Source of the DNA: Hymenobacter roseosalivarius DSM 11622
GTDB lineage: Bacteria > Bacteroidota > Bacteroidia > Cytophagales > Hymenobacteraceae
DNA length: 64,000 nt
Assembly: GCF_900176135.1 (NCBI RefSeq)
Contig: NZ_FWWW01000087.1
Span: forward strand, 48,321 to 112,320
Reading direction: 5' to 3'
Shown here: positions 17,204-25,741 of the stretch, in pieces
Layout: every line of letters begins with the position of its first letter
Position numbering within the stretch: the first letter of the stretch is position 1
The notes under the pieces: generated by a model
Seen by the model: the letters and a program-made list of their open reading frames with translations, nothing else
Told to the model about the DNA's origin: nothing
The model's database searches: none
Program-made: the position numbers and the translations under genes

Positions 17204-17222
17204 AAAAAAGCCCCCCAGCGGA
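17204..17222. repeat. C6 motif copy upstream of the helicase
   Basis: AAAAAAGCCCCCCAGCGG lies in the 217-base gap between the divergent helicase and NUDIX genes. No paired arm is seen nearby, so it is not a terminator by itself. Confidence 0.6.
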
Positions 17223-17334
17223 GCCGGGAGCGGTAGCGGATTGCGGCGGATGAGCGTATAACCAGAGCCAGGCGCCGCGCCTGGCTCAGTTATTTCCGAT
17301 AAAATCCAACGTTTACACGCCAAGCTCACGACCT

Positions 17335-17916
17335 ATGAACATAAAGGACCGGAAAATCCTTTACGAAGGCTTTTACAAACTTAGTCAACTCACGGTGCAG
17401 GATGGCTCCGAGGAGTACCAGCGCATCCGATTCGAGCCCGGTGAGGCCGTAGCGGCCCTGGTACTGGATACCACTCGCCAACGTTATTTACTAGTCCGTC
17501 AGTTCCGAGTGGGCGCGGAGGCCGACGTACTGGAGATTCCGGCTGGTATGCTCGATAAGGAAGGGGAAACCCCCGAAGAAGCCCTGCGTCGTGAGATAAA
17601 AGAAGAATTAGGGTACAAAGTTGATCATTTAGAGCAAATAATCCAGATGTACCCTTCGCCGGGGGCCAATGCGGAGCGCATTACCATTTATTACGCCGAG
17701 GTAAGTGAAAAAATCGCCCCCGGCGGCGGTGAGGCCGGCGAGGGCGAAAAGTTGAAGGCAGAAGAGTTTACTTGGCAGGAATTGCTGCAAGAGCCCATCC
17801 AGGATGCCAAAACGCTGATAGCCGTGCAATGGGCGCAGCTGCGGAAGCTTGAAGAGGGAACTAGCCCTGCGGATCTACCACGTACTCGAAGTTCTGCTGG
17901 AGCTTGGAGTCGGTGA
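17335..17916 (+). CDS. NUDIX hydrolase, ADP-ribose pyrophosphatase-like
   Basis: A 193-residue protein with the Nudix box GETPEEALRREIKEELGY (GX5EX7REUXEEXGU) near residues 84-101, a preceding LEIPAGMLD typical of ADP-sugar pyrophosphatases, and YPSPGANAERITIYYAEV after it. It should hydrolyse ADP-ribose or a similar nucleoside diphosphate sugar. The last 25 residues are low in complexity and overlap the 3' end of the convergent secreted-protein gene by about 56 bases. This suggests that the original stop was lost or that the tail is unconstrained. Cytoplasmic. Confidence 0.9.
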   Translation: MNIKDRKILYEGFYKLSQLTVQDGSEEYQRIRFEPGEAVAALVLDTTRQRYLLVRQFRVGAEADVLEIPAGMLDKEGETPEEALRREIKEELGYKVDHLEQIIQMYPSPGANAERITIYYAEVSEKIAPGGGEAGEGEKLKAEEFTWQELLQEPIQDAKTLIAVQWAQLRKLEEGTSPADLPRTRSSAGAWSR

Positions 17917-18445
17917 TGATGACAGTGAGCGGCTGGGGCGTTTCCGTTTTAACAAATGGAATAATGCGCTCACTTTTGTACAGGTCGCGGTTCCAGAAGC
18001 GGCCGGTGCCAGCTGCTGGTGTTTTATTATATACTTCCTCTCCTGCTTTATTCTTGGCCGTGATGCTGAGCAAGCTGGGGTCGGCGTTCTGCGCACCGCG
18101 CCGATACATGATTACCACCAGGTTGCCGCCGGCGGGCAGGCTGTTGAAACGGCGTTGATACGTTGTGTCGGCCCAGTTGTTCATCTTCCGTAGGGCGTTA
18201 ATTTCGGTAAGCAGCTCCTCGTAGGGGCGGTAAGCCAGGCGTGTGGCGGTGCCGTTAGCCTCGGAATCTTCGCCGGTATTTTTGGTCACGTTGGAGATAT
18301 AGGCGCAATCCTTATCCTTTTGGGGAATCATGTAGCGCTGCTTGCGCTCTTCCTTCTCCTTTTCTTTATCCTTGCTCTTTTGGCTTTTTTGGGCCGTAGC
18401 AGCAAAAGATAATAGTAGGCAGCAGAGGAGTAAAAGTTTTTTCAT
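17861..18445 (-). CDS. Secreted protein of unknown function
   Basis: A 194-residue protein with the signal peptide MKKLLLLCCLLLSFAATAQ, cleaved after AQ. A stretch of alternating Lys/Glu (SKDKEKEKEERKQRY) follows, then a globular part of about 150 residues ending QNFEYVVDPQG. It resembles no domain I can name; Bacteroidetes periplasmic proteins of this size are often uncharacterised. It is convergent with, and overlaps, the NUDIX gene. It is divergent from the phosphoesterase gene 414 bases away. Confidence 0.7.
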   Translation of the reverse strand: MKKLLLLCCLLLSFAATAQKSQKSKDKEKEKEERKQRYMIPQKDKDCAYISNVTKNTGEDSEANGTATRLAYRPYEELLTEINALRKMNNWADTTYQRRFNSLPAGGNLVVIMYRRGAQNADPSLLSITAKNKAGEEVYNKTPAAGTGRFWNRDLYKSERIIPFVKTETPQPLTVIITDSKLQQNFEYVVDPQG

Positions 18446-18858
18446 GGGATAAATAGGAAATGGAGATGCGCTGTAGCGCGTGTATAAGTTAAGAGGAGCG
18501 GCGCCTAAAGCTCAGCTTGGCGGTATAGTCGGGCCACAGCAAAAAGCGTGACAAACCCATAATACCTGCGTAACCCTGGCGTCATAGGCTGCTCCGATCT
18601 TTGCGGTGGGTAAACCTGCTTTGGCTTATGCACGCTCCTGTTATCCTGCCGCTGCTGTGCCGTTTGGTTCGGTGGCTGGCGTACGCACTCTGCCAGTTGG
18701 CACTTCTCGTAGCTTTTGGGCTGCGCGCCCTCGCTGGGGGGCATTTCCCGTTTAGATTCGGTGGGCACACGGCAGCGAAGGCCACGTTTTTGCCCCCCAA
18801 TGGCCGCCACTTGCCGCCTGCGGCGCCCCCGGCCCAACACCACCGCACTAGCCGCCTA

Positions 18859-19731
18859 ATGGGAAAGAAAAAGAAAGCCGCCAAGGGCCGCCGCGTCGCC
18901 GTGGCCGTCATCTCCGACGTGCACCTGGGCACCTACGGTTGCCACGCCGAAGAGCTGCTGCGCTACCTCAAAAGTATTCGGCCTAAAGTGCTGGTACTCA
19001 ACGGCGATATTGTAGATATCTGGCAGTTCAGCAAAAGCTATTGGCCCGCTTCGCACATGCGCGTGGTGCGCCACCTGGCCGGCCTGGCGGCCAAAGGCAC
19101 GCCTATTCATTACCTCACCGGCAACCACGATGAGCTCCTGCGCAAATTTACCGGCACCCGCTTGGGGGCCCTCAGCATTGCCAATAAGCTGGTGCTTGAC
19201 CTGCCGGGCGATGGCAAAGCCTGGCTTTTCCACGGCGATGTGTTCGACGTGACCATGCAGCACTCCAAGTGGCTGGCCAAGCTGGGTGCCCAAGGCTACG
19301 ATGCCTTGATTCTACTTAATCGACTGGTCAATTTCATGTTGCAGAAAATGGGAAGGCCCCGTGTAGCGTTGTCAAAGGCTGTGAAAGACAGAGTGAAAGG
19401 AGCCGTGAGCCTGGTAAGCAACTTTGAGCAAACCGCCGCCGGCATTGCCGCCGACGAGGGCTACCGCTACGTGGCCTGCGGGCACATACATTGCCCCGAA
19501 ATCAAACCTATACACACGGCCAAAGGCGAAGTGACTTACCTGAATTCCGGGGATTGGGTCGAAAACCTGACCGCCCTGGAATACTGCGCCGACACGGGCT
19601 GGCAACTCTACCGCTACGCCGACGACCCGCTCATGCAGCAGCCCGCCGAAGCGGAAACGGATTCTGATACCGATGAGGTTGCTGGTGCTCTGGAAGCGGC
19701 ACTGTTTGAGGAAATTATGACTGGGAAGTAA
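18859..19731 (+). CDS. Calcineurin-like phosphoesterase, LpxH family
   Basis: About 290 residues from MGKKKKAAKGRR at 18859; the frame is open for 258 bases upstream but that part is low in complexity and not family-like. Metal-binding motifs are intact: ISDVHLGTYG, LNGDIVDIW, TGNHDE, a histidine in LFHGDVFD, and CGHIHCPE. This matches UDP-2,3-diacylglucosamine pyrophosphatases of the LpxH/LpxH2 type, which act at the inner membrane in lipid A synthesis. Some relatives in Bacteroidetes have other phospho-substrates. A basic N-terminus may aid membrane binding. It lies upstream of a glycosyltransferase on the same strand, separated by two hairpins. Confidence 0.85.
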   Translation: MGKKKKAAKGRRVAVAVISDVHLGTYGCHAEELLRYLKSIRPKVLVLNGDIVDIWQFSKSYWPASHMRVVRHLAGLAAKGTPIHYLTGNHDELLRKFTGTRLGALSIANKLVLDLPGDGKAWLFHGDVFDVTMQHSKWLAKLGAQGYDALILLNRLVNFMLQKMGRPRVALSKAVKDRVKGAVSLVSNFEQTAAGIAADEGYRYVACGHIHCPEIKPIHTAKGEVTYLNSGDWVENLTALEYCADTGWQLYRYADDPLMQQPAEAETDSDTDEVAGALEAALFEEIMTGK

Positions 19732-19734
19732 GAG

Positions 19735-19769
19735 AGTGGTCCTGCGACTTTTTCTGTCGTAGGACCACT
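19735..19769. terminator. Hairpin after the LpxH-like gene
   Basis: AGTGGTCCTGCGAC pairs with GTCGTAGGACCACT around TTTTTCT (13 of 14 pairs). It begins 4 bases after the stop codon. Confidence 0.7.
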
Positions 19770-19812
19770 ATCGTTAAACGACCTCAGGCGTTTGCCAACA
19801 TCAGCAACGATA

Positions 19813-19844
19813 GTGGTAGTACGACTTTGGAGTCGTACTACCAC
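19813..19844. repeat. GTGGTASTACGACT hairpin repeat, copy 1
   Basis: GTGGTAGTACGACT, the loop TTGG, then the exact reverse complement. An almost identical hairpin with loop CCAA lies at 52899-52930, so this is a dispersed intergenic family. Confidence 0.75.
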
Positions 19845-19972
19845 CCTGAAAGCCTCATACTTGTCCCTGTTAATCAGCCTGCTTTTTACATAACCCAAAT
19901 AAATGCCGAAATAGCAGGGGGCTGCTAGCTCAGCAGTTGCTCTCTTCTTTTCAACCCTCAAAAAATCTACCC

Positions 19973-20971
19973 TTGCCCCGTATTCTTTACGCCATTCAAG
20001 GCACCGGCAACGGCCACCTGAGCCGGGCCCGCGATATTATTCCATTGCTCCAGGAGCGCGCTTCCCACCTCGATGTGCTCGTGAGCGGTCCGCCCGCCGA
20101 TCTGGCTCTGCCGTTTCCGGTGCAATACCAATTTCATGGCATGGGGTTCGTATTTGGCAAAAAGGGTGGAATCAGCTTCTCTAAAACATTTGGGCAAGTA
20201 AACGCGCCTGCCTTCGTGCGCGAGATGCGCCAGCTGCCGGTAGAGCAGTACGACTTGGTTATCAACGACTTTGAGCCGGTGTCGGCGTGGGCCTGCCGGC
20301 TCCGCAACGTGCCGTGCATTGCGCTAAGCCACCAGAGCGCGGTGCTCACTAAAAATGTCCCCCGGCCCAAGCGCTCAGACGTGGTGGGCCGCACCGTACT
20401 TAAACATTACGCCCCAGCCACAGCCCACTACGGCTTCCACTTCGACCGCTACGACCCCGGCACCCACACGCCCGTTATCCGAAATCAGGTGCGCGAGCTG
20501 ACGCCTACCAACGAGGAGCACTACACCGTGTATCTGCCCGCTTACGATGAGGAAACCCTGGTGGCGCGCCTGCGCTACCTGAGCCGCACCACGCGCTGGG
20601 AAGTATTCAGCAAGCATAGCCAAAAGGAGGCCGAGCACGGCAATGTGCGCGTGCGCCCGGTAAGCGGCGCGGCCTTCACCGACAGCCTGGCGCGCAGCGC
20701 CGGGGTACTTTGCGGTGCGGGCTTCGAAACGCCCGCCGAGGCGCTGTTTTTGGGTAAAAAGCTGGCCGTGGTGCCGATGAAAAATCAATATGAGCAGGCT
20801 TGCAACGCCGCTGCCCTAGCCAAGCTGGGCGTGCCCGTAGTGAAAGGTCTCAAGGATAAGCACCTAGATGGCCTCGACCAATGGCTGCGGTTTGGCGAAC
20901 CTATCCCCGTAAACTATCCCGACGAAACGGCTGCTGTGCTGGATAAGCTACTGCGGGAGCACCTGCAATAG
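19973..20971 (+). CDS. Glycosyltransferase, GT28/MurG-like fold
   Basis: About 332 residues. The N-terminal strand-loop ILYAIQGTGNGHLSRARDI and the C-terminal donor-site region GVLCGAGFETPAEALFLGKK are typical of a GT-B enzyme related to MurG and to a Bacteroidetes family annotated as glycosyltransferase. VVPMKNQYEQ near 275 fits a sugar-nucleotide site. The start is probably the TTG at 19973, just before PRILYA; an earlier TTG at 19937 would add 12 residues. There is no signal peptide or clear membrane helix; such enzymes act at the cytoplasmic face. The sugar and acceptor are unknown. Confidence 0.8.
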   Translation: MPRILYAIQGTGNGHLSRARDIIPLLQERASHLDVLVSGPPADLALPFPVQYQFHGMGFVFGKKGGISFSKTFGQVNAPAFVREMRQLPVEQYDLVINDFEPVSAWACRLRNVPCIALSHQSAVLTKNVPRPKRSDVVGRTVLKHYAPATAHYGFHFDRYDPGTHTPVIRNQVRELTPTNEEHYTVYLPAYDEETLVARLRYLSRTTRWEVFSKHSQKEAEHGNVRVRPVSGAAFTDSLARSAGVLCGAGFETPAEALFLGKKLAVVPMKNQYEQACNAAALAKLGVPVVKGLKDKHLDGLDQWLRFGEPIPVNYPDETAAVLDKLLREHLQ

Positions 20972-21001
20972 GCGCTGGGGAAGCTATTGGGAGCGCCAGG
21001 G

Positions 21002-21676
21002 TCAGAAGCGGACTTTGGTCATGAATCCTTTTCCGTCTGTGATGTACACTTGCTTAAAGCCTAATTCGGTTAACTCGCTGCGCACCTGCTGGATCACAAA
21101 ATCTTTGTTGGCTGCATTGAAAGCCGGCGAAGTAAGCGTGATAACATCGGCTTGCGCCCCCGCGACGCTAGCTCGCACGTCCAGCTCTTTGGAAATAGCA
21201 TCCTCGGGCAACTCCTGGGCATAATATTTCTTGAAATCATCGGGGAGCTGGTCGGCATGGGCGCGGCGTGCGGCTATTTCAAGCCGGGTTTCCGCTGCCC
21301 GCTGCTTCGCAGCAGCTATTTCAGCAGCAGAGGGCGGGGCCGGGGCGCGTACTATCCGGACGGCAGTAGGCGGAGCGGGAGCAGTCGGCTTGTCTGCCGC
21401 GACATCAAGGGTTGAGGCTGAGTCAGCTGCTGACTCCAGAGAAGGAGTGTTGGTAGCTGAGCCCTGCGCCGGCCTAGTAGTGGCTACCGAGTCCGTAGTA
21501 GTCATTGGCAGACCAGTGGCGGCCGGCCGAGGTTCATTGCGGCTAACGCTCACTTGCTGGGTCGAAGGTTTTGCGACAGAATCGGGCATTGGCCGGTTGA
21601 GGCGGCCAATAGCAAAGGCAGCCACAAAAGCGAGCAGACTAAGCCCTATGATTCCTAAAAGGGCATTCATATTCAT
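21002..21676 (-). CDS. Membrane-anchored protein of unknown function with Pro/Ala-rich linker
   Basis: From the ATG at 21676 the product starts MNMNALLGIIGLSLLAFVAA, a single membrane helix. About 100 residues rich in Pro, Ala, Thr and Ser follow, then a helical segment (SAAEIAAAKQRAAETRLEIA) and a compact C-terminal domain (about 155-224) ending GFMTKVRF. The final part has alternating strands (VIQQVRSELTELGFKQVYIT). It is likely anchored in the inner membrane with the C-terminus in the periplasm. No family is recognised. It is convergent with the glycosyltransferase. Confidence 0.65.
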   Translation of the reverse strand: MNMNALLGIIGLSLLAFVAAFAIGRLNRPMPDSVAKPSTQQVSVSRNEPRPAATGLPMTTTDSVATTRPAQGSATNTPSLESAADSASTLDVAADKPTAPAPPTAVRIVRAPAPPSAAEIAAAKQRAAETRLEIAARRAHADQLPDDFKKYYAQELPEDAISKELDVRASVAGAQADVITLTSPAFNAANKDFVIQQVRSELTELGFKQVYITDGKGFMTKVRF

Positions 21677-21785
21677 AGCTGGGAAGTTAAATGGCGAATA
21701 AACGGCCAATTTTACTTTTCATATCCACTGGTAATGCTCAACTAAAATCTGCGATTTCAAAGCGTAGTAGATAAGGGAGTGCGCT

Positions 21786-21828
21786 GCCTTTGCCGCCACA
21801 AAACAGCCGTTTCCGTGGCGGCAAAGGC
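21786..21828. repeat. 14-bp inverted repeat in the gap before the GH1 gene
   Basis: GCCTTTGCCGCCAC and its exact complement flank a 15-base loop. It lies in the 370-base gap at 21677-22047, which otherwise holds only the promoter of the GH1 gene. Confidence 0.6.
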
Positions 21829-22004
21829 TTCGTAGCAGGTCGATTCAATAACTCACGCTGCGCCAAATAAATTAATGTATGACGTACAGAAAACTCTGTA
21901 TTCACGCCGAAAGTTGCCTTTCAGCGAAAGTCACGCGTTTATCTCCTTGCTCTGCTTACGCGTATGCTTAGTCAAAAATAAGCAGACCAGATACGTCACT
22001 TTCC

Positions 22005-22036
22005 TTGGTCCACGCGTCGGTGCCTGCTTACCTTAG
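22005..22036 (+). promoter_or_regulatory. Probable promoter of the GH1 gene
   Basis: TTG at 22005-22007, a 21-base spacer and TACCTTAG at 22029-22036 (one mismatch to TAnnTTTG) lie 12 bases before the ATG at 22048, implying a very short leader. Confidence 0.5.
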
Positions 22037-22047
22037 CTGTTGTTTGA

Positions 22048-23454
22048 ATGCCTGATTTCGCTGCTGCCTTACCCGCCGCTTTCTTCCCCTCAACTGCCCC
22101 CCCGGCCTATTCCCGCGCCGATTTTGGCCCCGATTTTCAGTGGGGCGTAGCGGCGGCCGCCTACCAGACCGAGGGCGCCTGGGACGCCGATGGCAAAGGC
22201 CCCAGCATCTGGGATGAGTTCGTGCGACGGCCTGGGAAAATCCGGGGCAGCTCCCACGGCCAGGTAGCCACCGATTTCTACCACCGCTGGCCCGCCGACC
22301 TGGAGTTGATGCGGCAGCTCAACATTCCCAACTTCCGCTTCTCGGTGGCCTGGTCGCGGGTGTTGCCGAACGGTACCGGGGAAGTGAATCCCAAAGGGTT
22401 AGATTTCTACGACCGGCTGGTGGATGGCTGCCTCGAGCGCGGCATCACGCCCTGGCCCACGCTCTACCACTGGGATTTGCCCGCCGCCCTCCAGCAGCGC
22501 GGTGGCTGGACCAACCGCGGCATCGTAGGCTGGTTCGCCGACTACGCCCAGCACGTAGCCGCCTGCCTCGGCGACCGGGTGCGGAATTGGATGGTGCTCA
22601 ATGAGCCCATGGTCTTTACCGGCGCGGGCCACATGATCGGCATTCACGCGCCCGGCCGGCGGGGCCTGGGGGGCTTTTTAGCGAGCACCCACCACGCCGC
22701 GCTGGCCCAGGCCGAGGGCGGCCGGGCCCTGCGCGCCACGCTGCCGGCTACGGCCCAAATCGGCACCACGTTTTCCTGCTCTCACCTCACGCCCTGGCGC
22801 CCTCAACTAGCCCGCGACCAGCGCGCCACCGCCCGCGCCAATGCCATTCTCAACCGCCTCTTCGTGGAGCCGGCCCTGGGTCTGGGCTACCCTGTGGCTG
22901 ATGCCCCTGTGCTGGGCTGGCTCAACCGCTACCTAAAACCCGGCGACGAGCAGCGCCTGCCTTTCGCCTTCGACTTCTGGGGCATCCAGAACTATACGCG
23001 CGAGGTGGTGCGCCACTCGCCCTACGTGCCGCTGGTGTGGGCCAAGCTAGTGGGTGCCGCCGAGCGCGGCGTGCCCCACACTACCATGGGCTGGGAGGTG
23101 TACCCCGAGAGCATCTACCACATGCTCAAGCAGTTCAGTAGCTACAAAAATGCCCCCCGCCTGCTCGTAACCGAAAACGGCGCCGCTTTCCCTGACGAGC
23201 TCATAGCCGGCCGCGTGCCCGACGCGGACCGGCAAGCCTTCCTGCGGGCCTGCATCGCCCAGGTGCTGCGCGCCAGGCGCGAAGGTGTGCCGGTGGATGG
23301 CTATTTCGCCTGGTCGTTCACCGATAACTTCGAGTGGGCAGAGGGCTACAAGCAACGCTTCGGCCTGGTCCGCGTGGACTACGACACCCAGCAGCGCACC
23401 GTGAAAGACTCCGGCCATTGGTACGCGGGGCTGCTGGGGGGCAAAATGGCGTGA
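22048..23454 (+). CDS. Family GH1 beta-glucosidase
   Basis: A 468-residue enzyme of normal GH1 length. DFQWGVAAAAYQTEGAW starts the barrel, VLNEPMVF near residue 190 holds the acid/base glutamate, and LVTENGAAF near 375 holds the nucleophile glutamate. WSFTDNFEWAEGYKQRFG near 430 completes the sugar site. It should hydrolyse beta-glucosides or related sugars. There is no signal peptide, so it is cytoplasmic. Three C6-motif copies occur in the gene (near 22668, 23153 and 23436), encoding GLGGFLAS, APR and LGGKM. It is followed by a large palindromic repeat. Confidence 0.95.
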   Translation: MPDFAAALPAAFFPSTAPPAYSRADFGPDFQWGVAAAAYQTEGAWDADGKGPSIWDEFVRRPGKIRGSSHGQVATDFYHRWPADLELMRQLNIPNFRFSVAWSRVLPNGTGEVNPKGLDFYDRLVDGCLERGITPWPTLYHWDLPAALQQRGGWTNRGIVGWFADYAQHVAACLGDRVRNWMVLNEPMVFTGAGHMIGIHAPGRRGLGGFLASTHHAALAQAEGGRALRATLPATAQIGTTFSCSHLTPWRPQLARDQRATARANAILNRLFVEPALGLGYPVADAPVLGWLNRYLKPGDEQRLPFAFDFWGIQNYTREVVRHSPYVPLVWAKLVGAAERGVPHTTMGWEVYPESIYHMLKQFSSYKNAPRLLVTENGAAFPDELIAGRVPDADRQAFLRACIAQVLRARREGVPVDGYFAWSFTDNFEWAEGYKQRFGLVRVDYDTQQRTVKDSGHWYAGLLGGKMA

Positions 23455-23492
23455 GTAGCGGGCTGGGCCTTGATACGCCACGCTTCTAAACC

Positions 23493-23656
23493 GTCATGCC
23501 GAGCGGCAGCGAAGCATCTCGCGTGCTGATGTTGTGGTAGTGTAGTAACCCAACCACAAAGGCGGTCATGCTGAGCAACGCGAAGCATCTCGCTCGCGCC
23601 GTTAGATTACTAACCTCACGTCAGCACGCGAGATGCTTCGCGTTGCTCGGCATGAC
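23493..23656. repeat. Composite palindromic repeat, GTCATGC family
   Basis: Three arms are seen: forward at 23493-23529 (GTCATGCCGAGCGGCAGCGA, then AGCATCTCGCGTGCTGA), forward again at about 23565-23598 (GTCATGCTGAGCAACGCGAA), and a reverse copy at 23621-23656 ending CGGCATGAC. It looks like one element partly duplicated or nested in another. Relatives are at 6065-6156 and 48846-48971. Confidence 0.85.
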
Positions 23657-23696
23657 GGGCTGTTCTACTGATTTTATTCTGTAGATGACTCTAAAC

Positions 23697-25643
23697 CTAA
23701 TAGTTGCCCCCCACAACCCGCTTGTTCAGCCGGGCCATACCCGCCGGAAACGCCAGTAAGCGCTGGGGGGCTTTTTGGGTGTGCGTGGTATCGGTGAGGG
23801 CGTGCATAAAGGCCAGCAGGTCGCTTTTTTCGGCTTTGGTAAGGTTGAGCTTTTCGGGCGGAAGGGTTTGGTTGGGCACGTCGAGGCCCAGGCCTGCGCC
23901 GCCACCCCGGTCGTAGAACTCAATCACCTCTTCTAAGGTCTGGTAGGCGCCATTGTGCATGTAGGGCGCCGTGAGGGCGATGTTACGCAGGGTGGGTGTT
24001 TTAAAAGCATGACGCTGCCACTCAATGCCTTGCAAGCGAAACTTGCCTGGGTCTGGATCAATGGTTTTGGGGTGAAGGCTGGCTTGGGCGGGTACGCCCA
24101 GAATCTCGGTTTCGGTACGCTCGAAAGTCGGCGCCACGTTGCCGTTGAAGAGAGGCATAAAATGACAGGTGCCGCATTTGCCCTTACCCATATATACGTT
24201 GAAGCCGCGCCGGGCCGCCGCATCCAGCACTGCTGTTTCGCCCCGCACGTAGCGGTCGAAGGGCGAGTTGAGGCGCACGAGAGAGCGGACGTAGCTAGCC
24301 AGGGCGCGCTGCACCTGGTTTTCGGTAATAGTCGCCTTGGTAGCGTCCGTGGTTTCAAAAGCTTGGGCAAATGCCACTTGATACGCCGGACTCTGGCGCA
24401 GCAGGGCGGCGGCGCGGACCAGGGAGCCGTGCATTTCGGTGGGATTGGTCAGCACGTCGGCGGCCTGGTCTTCGAGGTAGGTCAGGCGGCCGTCGTGGTA
24501 CTGGGTGCGCTGCAGGGCCGCGTTTAGCAGGGTAGGCGCATTGCGGCTCACGGTGCCCTTGCCGGCAAAAGCCACGCTGCGGGTCCGGTTTTCGGCAAAG
24601 CCGCGGGCGGGCTGGTGGCAGGAAGCACAGCTTCGGCTACCATTACCCGACAGGGCCGGATCAAAAAACAGCTGCTGGCCTAGGGCTACCTGCGCCGGCG
24701 TGGTGCGCGCATCGCTTTGGGGGGCAAAATAATCGGGGTTGAAAGCTGCCGAATCGAACAGCGTAGCGACGCTGGCCCGCAACGCCCGCGCCTCCGTAAA
24801 TTCCGGAATACCCAAGGCCAACTGCGCCTGCCGAAGCTGCTGGGACAAAGGATTGGCGTATTTGGTCAGAAAAATGAGCTGGTCGAAATCAGTGGTCGGG
24901 GCGCTTTTCAAATAAGCCAGACTAGTAGTCAACGTCTGGTCAAGACGCCCGGCCAGGGCCGCGTCGCGGGTACGCAGGGCGGGGGCGTAGGCTGCCAAAG
25001 TGGCGCGTAGGGCCTGTAAACTGGCCACGGCCTCCAGCACCGCTGCTTCTGGCGAGGCGGGCGTATCGAAGCCCGGCAGGCCCAGCGTCACGACCCGGAA
25101 CACGCCCAGGCGCAGAGCGTCAAACACATGCCGGTCGGTGAGCACTAGAATAGCGGCCGAGTTGCGCAAGCCGCGCAGGGAGCTGCGGGTCAGAGCTAGC
25201 TGGTTGAGCAATGCGGCATGTTGATCGGGGGCGTAGGCTTCGGGGTAGAAGTAGGTTTCGATTACCTGTAAGCCCTCCGGCATGATCTTACGCTGCTCCT
25301 GGTCGTAGTCGGCCACTTCAATAATGGCCGGCCCATTCAACAGCTTCGCCAACGAAGCCTGGTAGTATTCGGCCAGAAACTCCACTTGCTTATAGCGCTG
25401 CCGGGCCTGCCGGAACGCCCGCCGCTGGGCCGCTATTGGAGCATTCGTCTCCACGCTTTTTCCCAGCCGCACCAGCGCCGAATCGAGCAAAACCAGGTTC
25501 TGGCAATACGTAGCCAGTACCTGCTCGGTGGGCCTCGTCGCTCCCTGCCGAACAGCGCTAGCCTCGGGGCGTTGGCAGGCCATAGGGCCGAGCAGCGCCG
25601 CCGTGAATACGGCGGAAGCCAGCCAGAATAAAATCTGTAGCAT
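23697..25643 (-). CDS. Di-heme cytochrome c peroxidase-like lipoprotein with N-terminal helical domain
   Basis: A 648-residue protein. The signal ends LLGPMACQRP, a lipoprotein-type cysteine near residue 23. Residues 40-290 are a helical domain with an imelysin-like or unknown character (AEYYQASLAKLLNGPAIIEV, then EVADYDQEQRK). Residues 305-630 form the MauG/CcpA-like part, with heme sites CASCH near 340 and CGTCH near 498 and APYMHNGAYQTLEEVIEFYD. It should reduce peroxide or oxidise a partner in the periplasm. Near the C-terminus, QKAPQR is encoded by a C6-motif copy. It lies 99 bases downstream of the PhoX-like gene, separated from it by a terminator. Confidence 0.85.
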   Translation of the reverse strand: MLQILFWLASAVFTAALLGPMACQRPEASAVRQGATRPTEQVLATYCQNLVLLDSALVRLGKSVETNAPIAAQRRAFRQARQRYKQVEFLAEYYQASLAKLLNGPAIIEVADYDQEQRKIMPEGLQVIETYFYPEAYAPDQHAALLNQLALTRSSLRGLRNSAAILVLTDRHVFDALRLGVFRVVTLGLPGFDTPASPEAAVLEAVASLQALRATLAAYAPALRTRDAALAGRLDQTLTTSLAYLKSAPTTDFDQLIFLTKYANPLSQQLRQAQLALGIPEFTEARALRASVATLFDSAAFNPDYFAPQSDARTTPAQVALGQQLFFDPALSGNGSRSCASCHQPARGFAENRTRSVAFAGKGTVSRNAPTLLNAALQRTQYHDGRLTYLEDQAADVLTNPTEMHGSLVRAAALLRQSPAYQVAFAQAFETTDATKATITENQVQRALASYVRSLVRLNSPFDRYVRGETAVLDAAARRGFNVYMGKGKCGTCHFMPLFNGNVAPTFERTETEILGVPAQASLHPKTIDPDPGKFRLQGIEWQRHAFKTPTLRNIALTAPYMHNGAYQTLEEVIEFYDRGGGAGLGLDVPNQTLPPEKLNLTKAEKSDLLAFMHALTDTTHTQKAPQRLLAFPAGMARLNKRVVGGNY

Positions 25644-25693
25644 CTGATTACCAGTGAATAAACAAATGAGTAAAGAAGTTAATTATACAAATG

Positions 25694-25726
25694 AGGAAGC
25701 CTCGCCCTAGTTGGGCGAGGCTTCCT
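25694..25726. terminator. Terminator after the PhoX-like gene
   Basis: AGGAAGCCTCGCCC pairs exactly with GGGCGAGGCTTCCT across a 5-base loop. On the minus strand it follows the PhoX stop codon and is succeeded by a T-rich run. Confidence 0.75.
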
Positions 25727-25741
25727 GACTGCTGTTTTTAG

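Noticed and set aside
18601..18858. Open frame extending the LpxH-like gene 258 bases upstream
   Set aside because: The added residues are low in complexity and do not fit the family; MGKKKK at 18859 precedes the first conserved strand.
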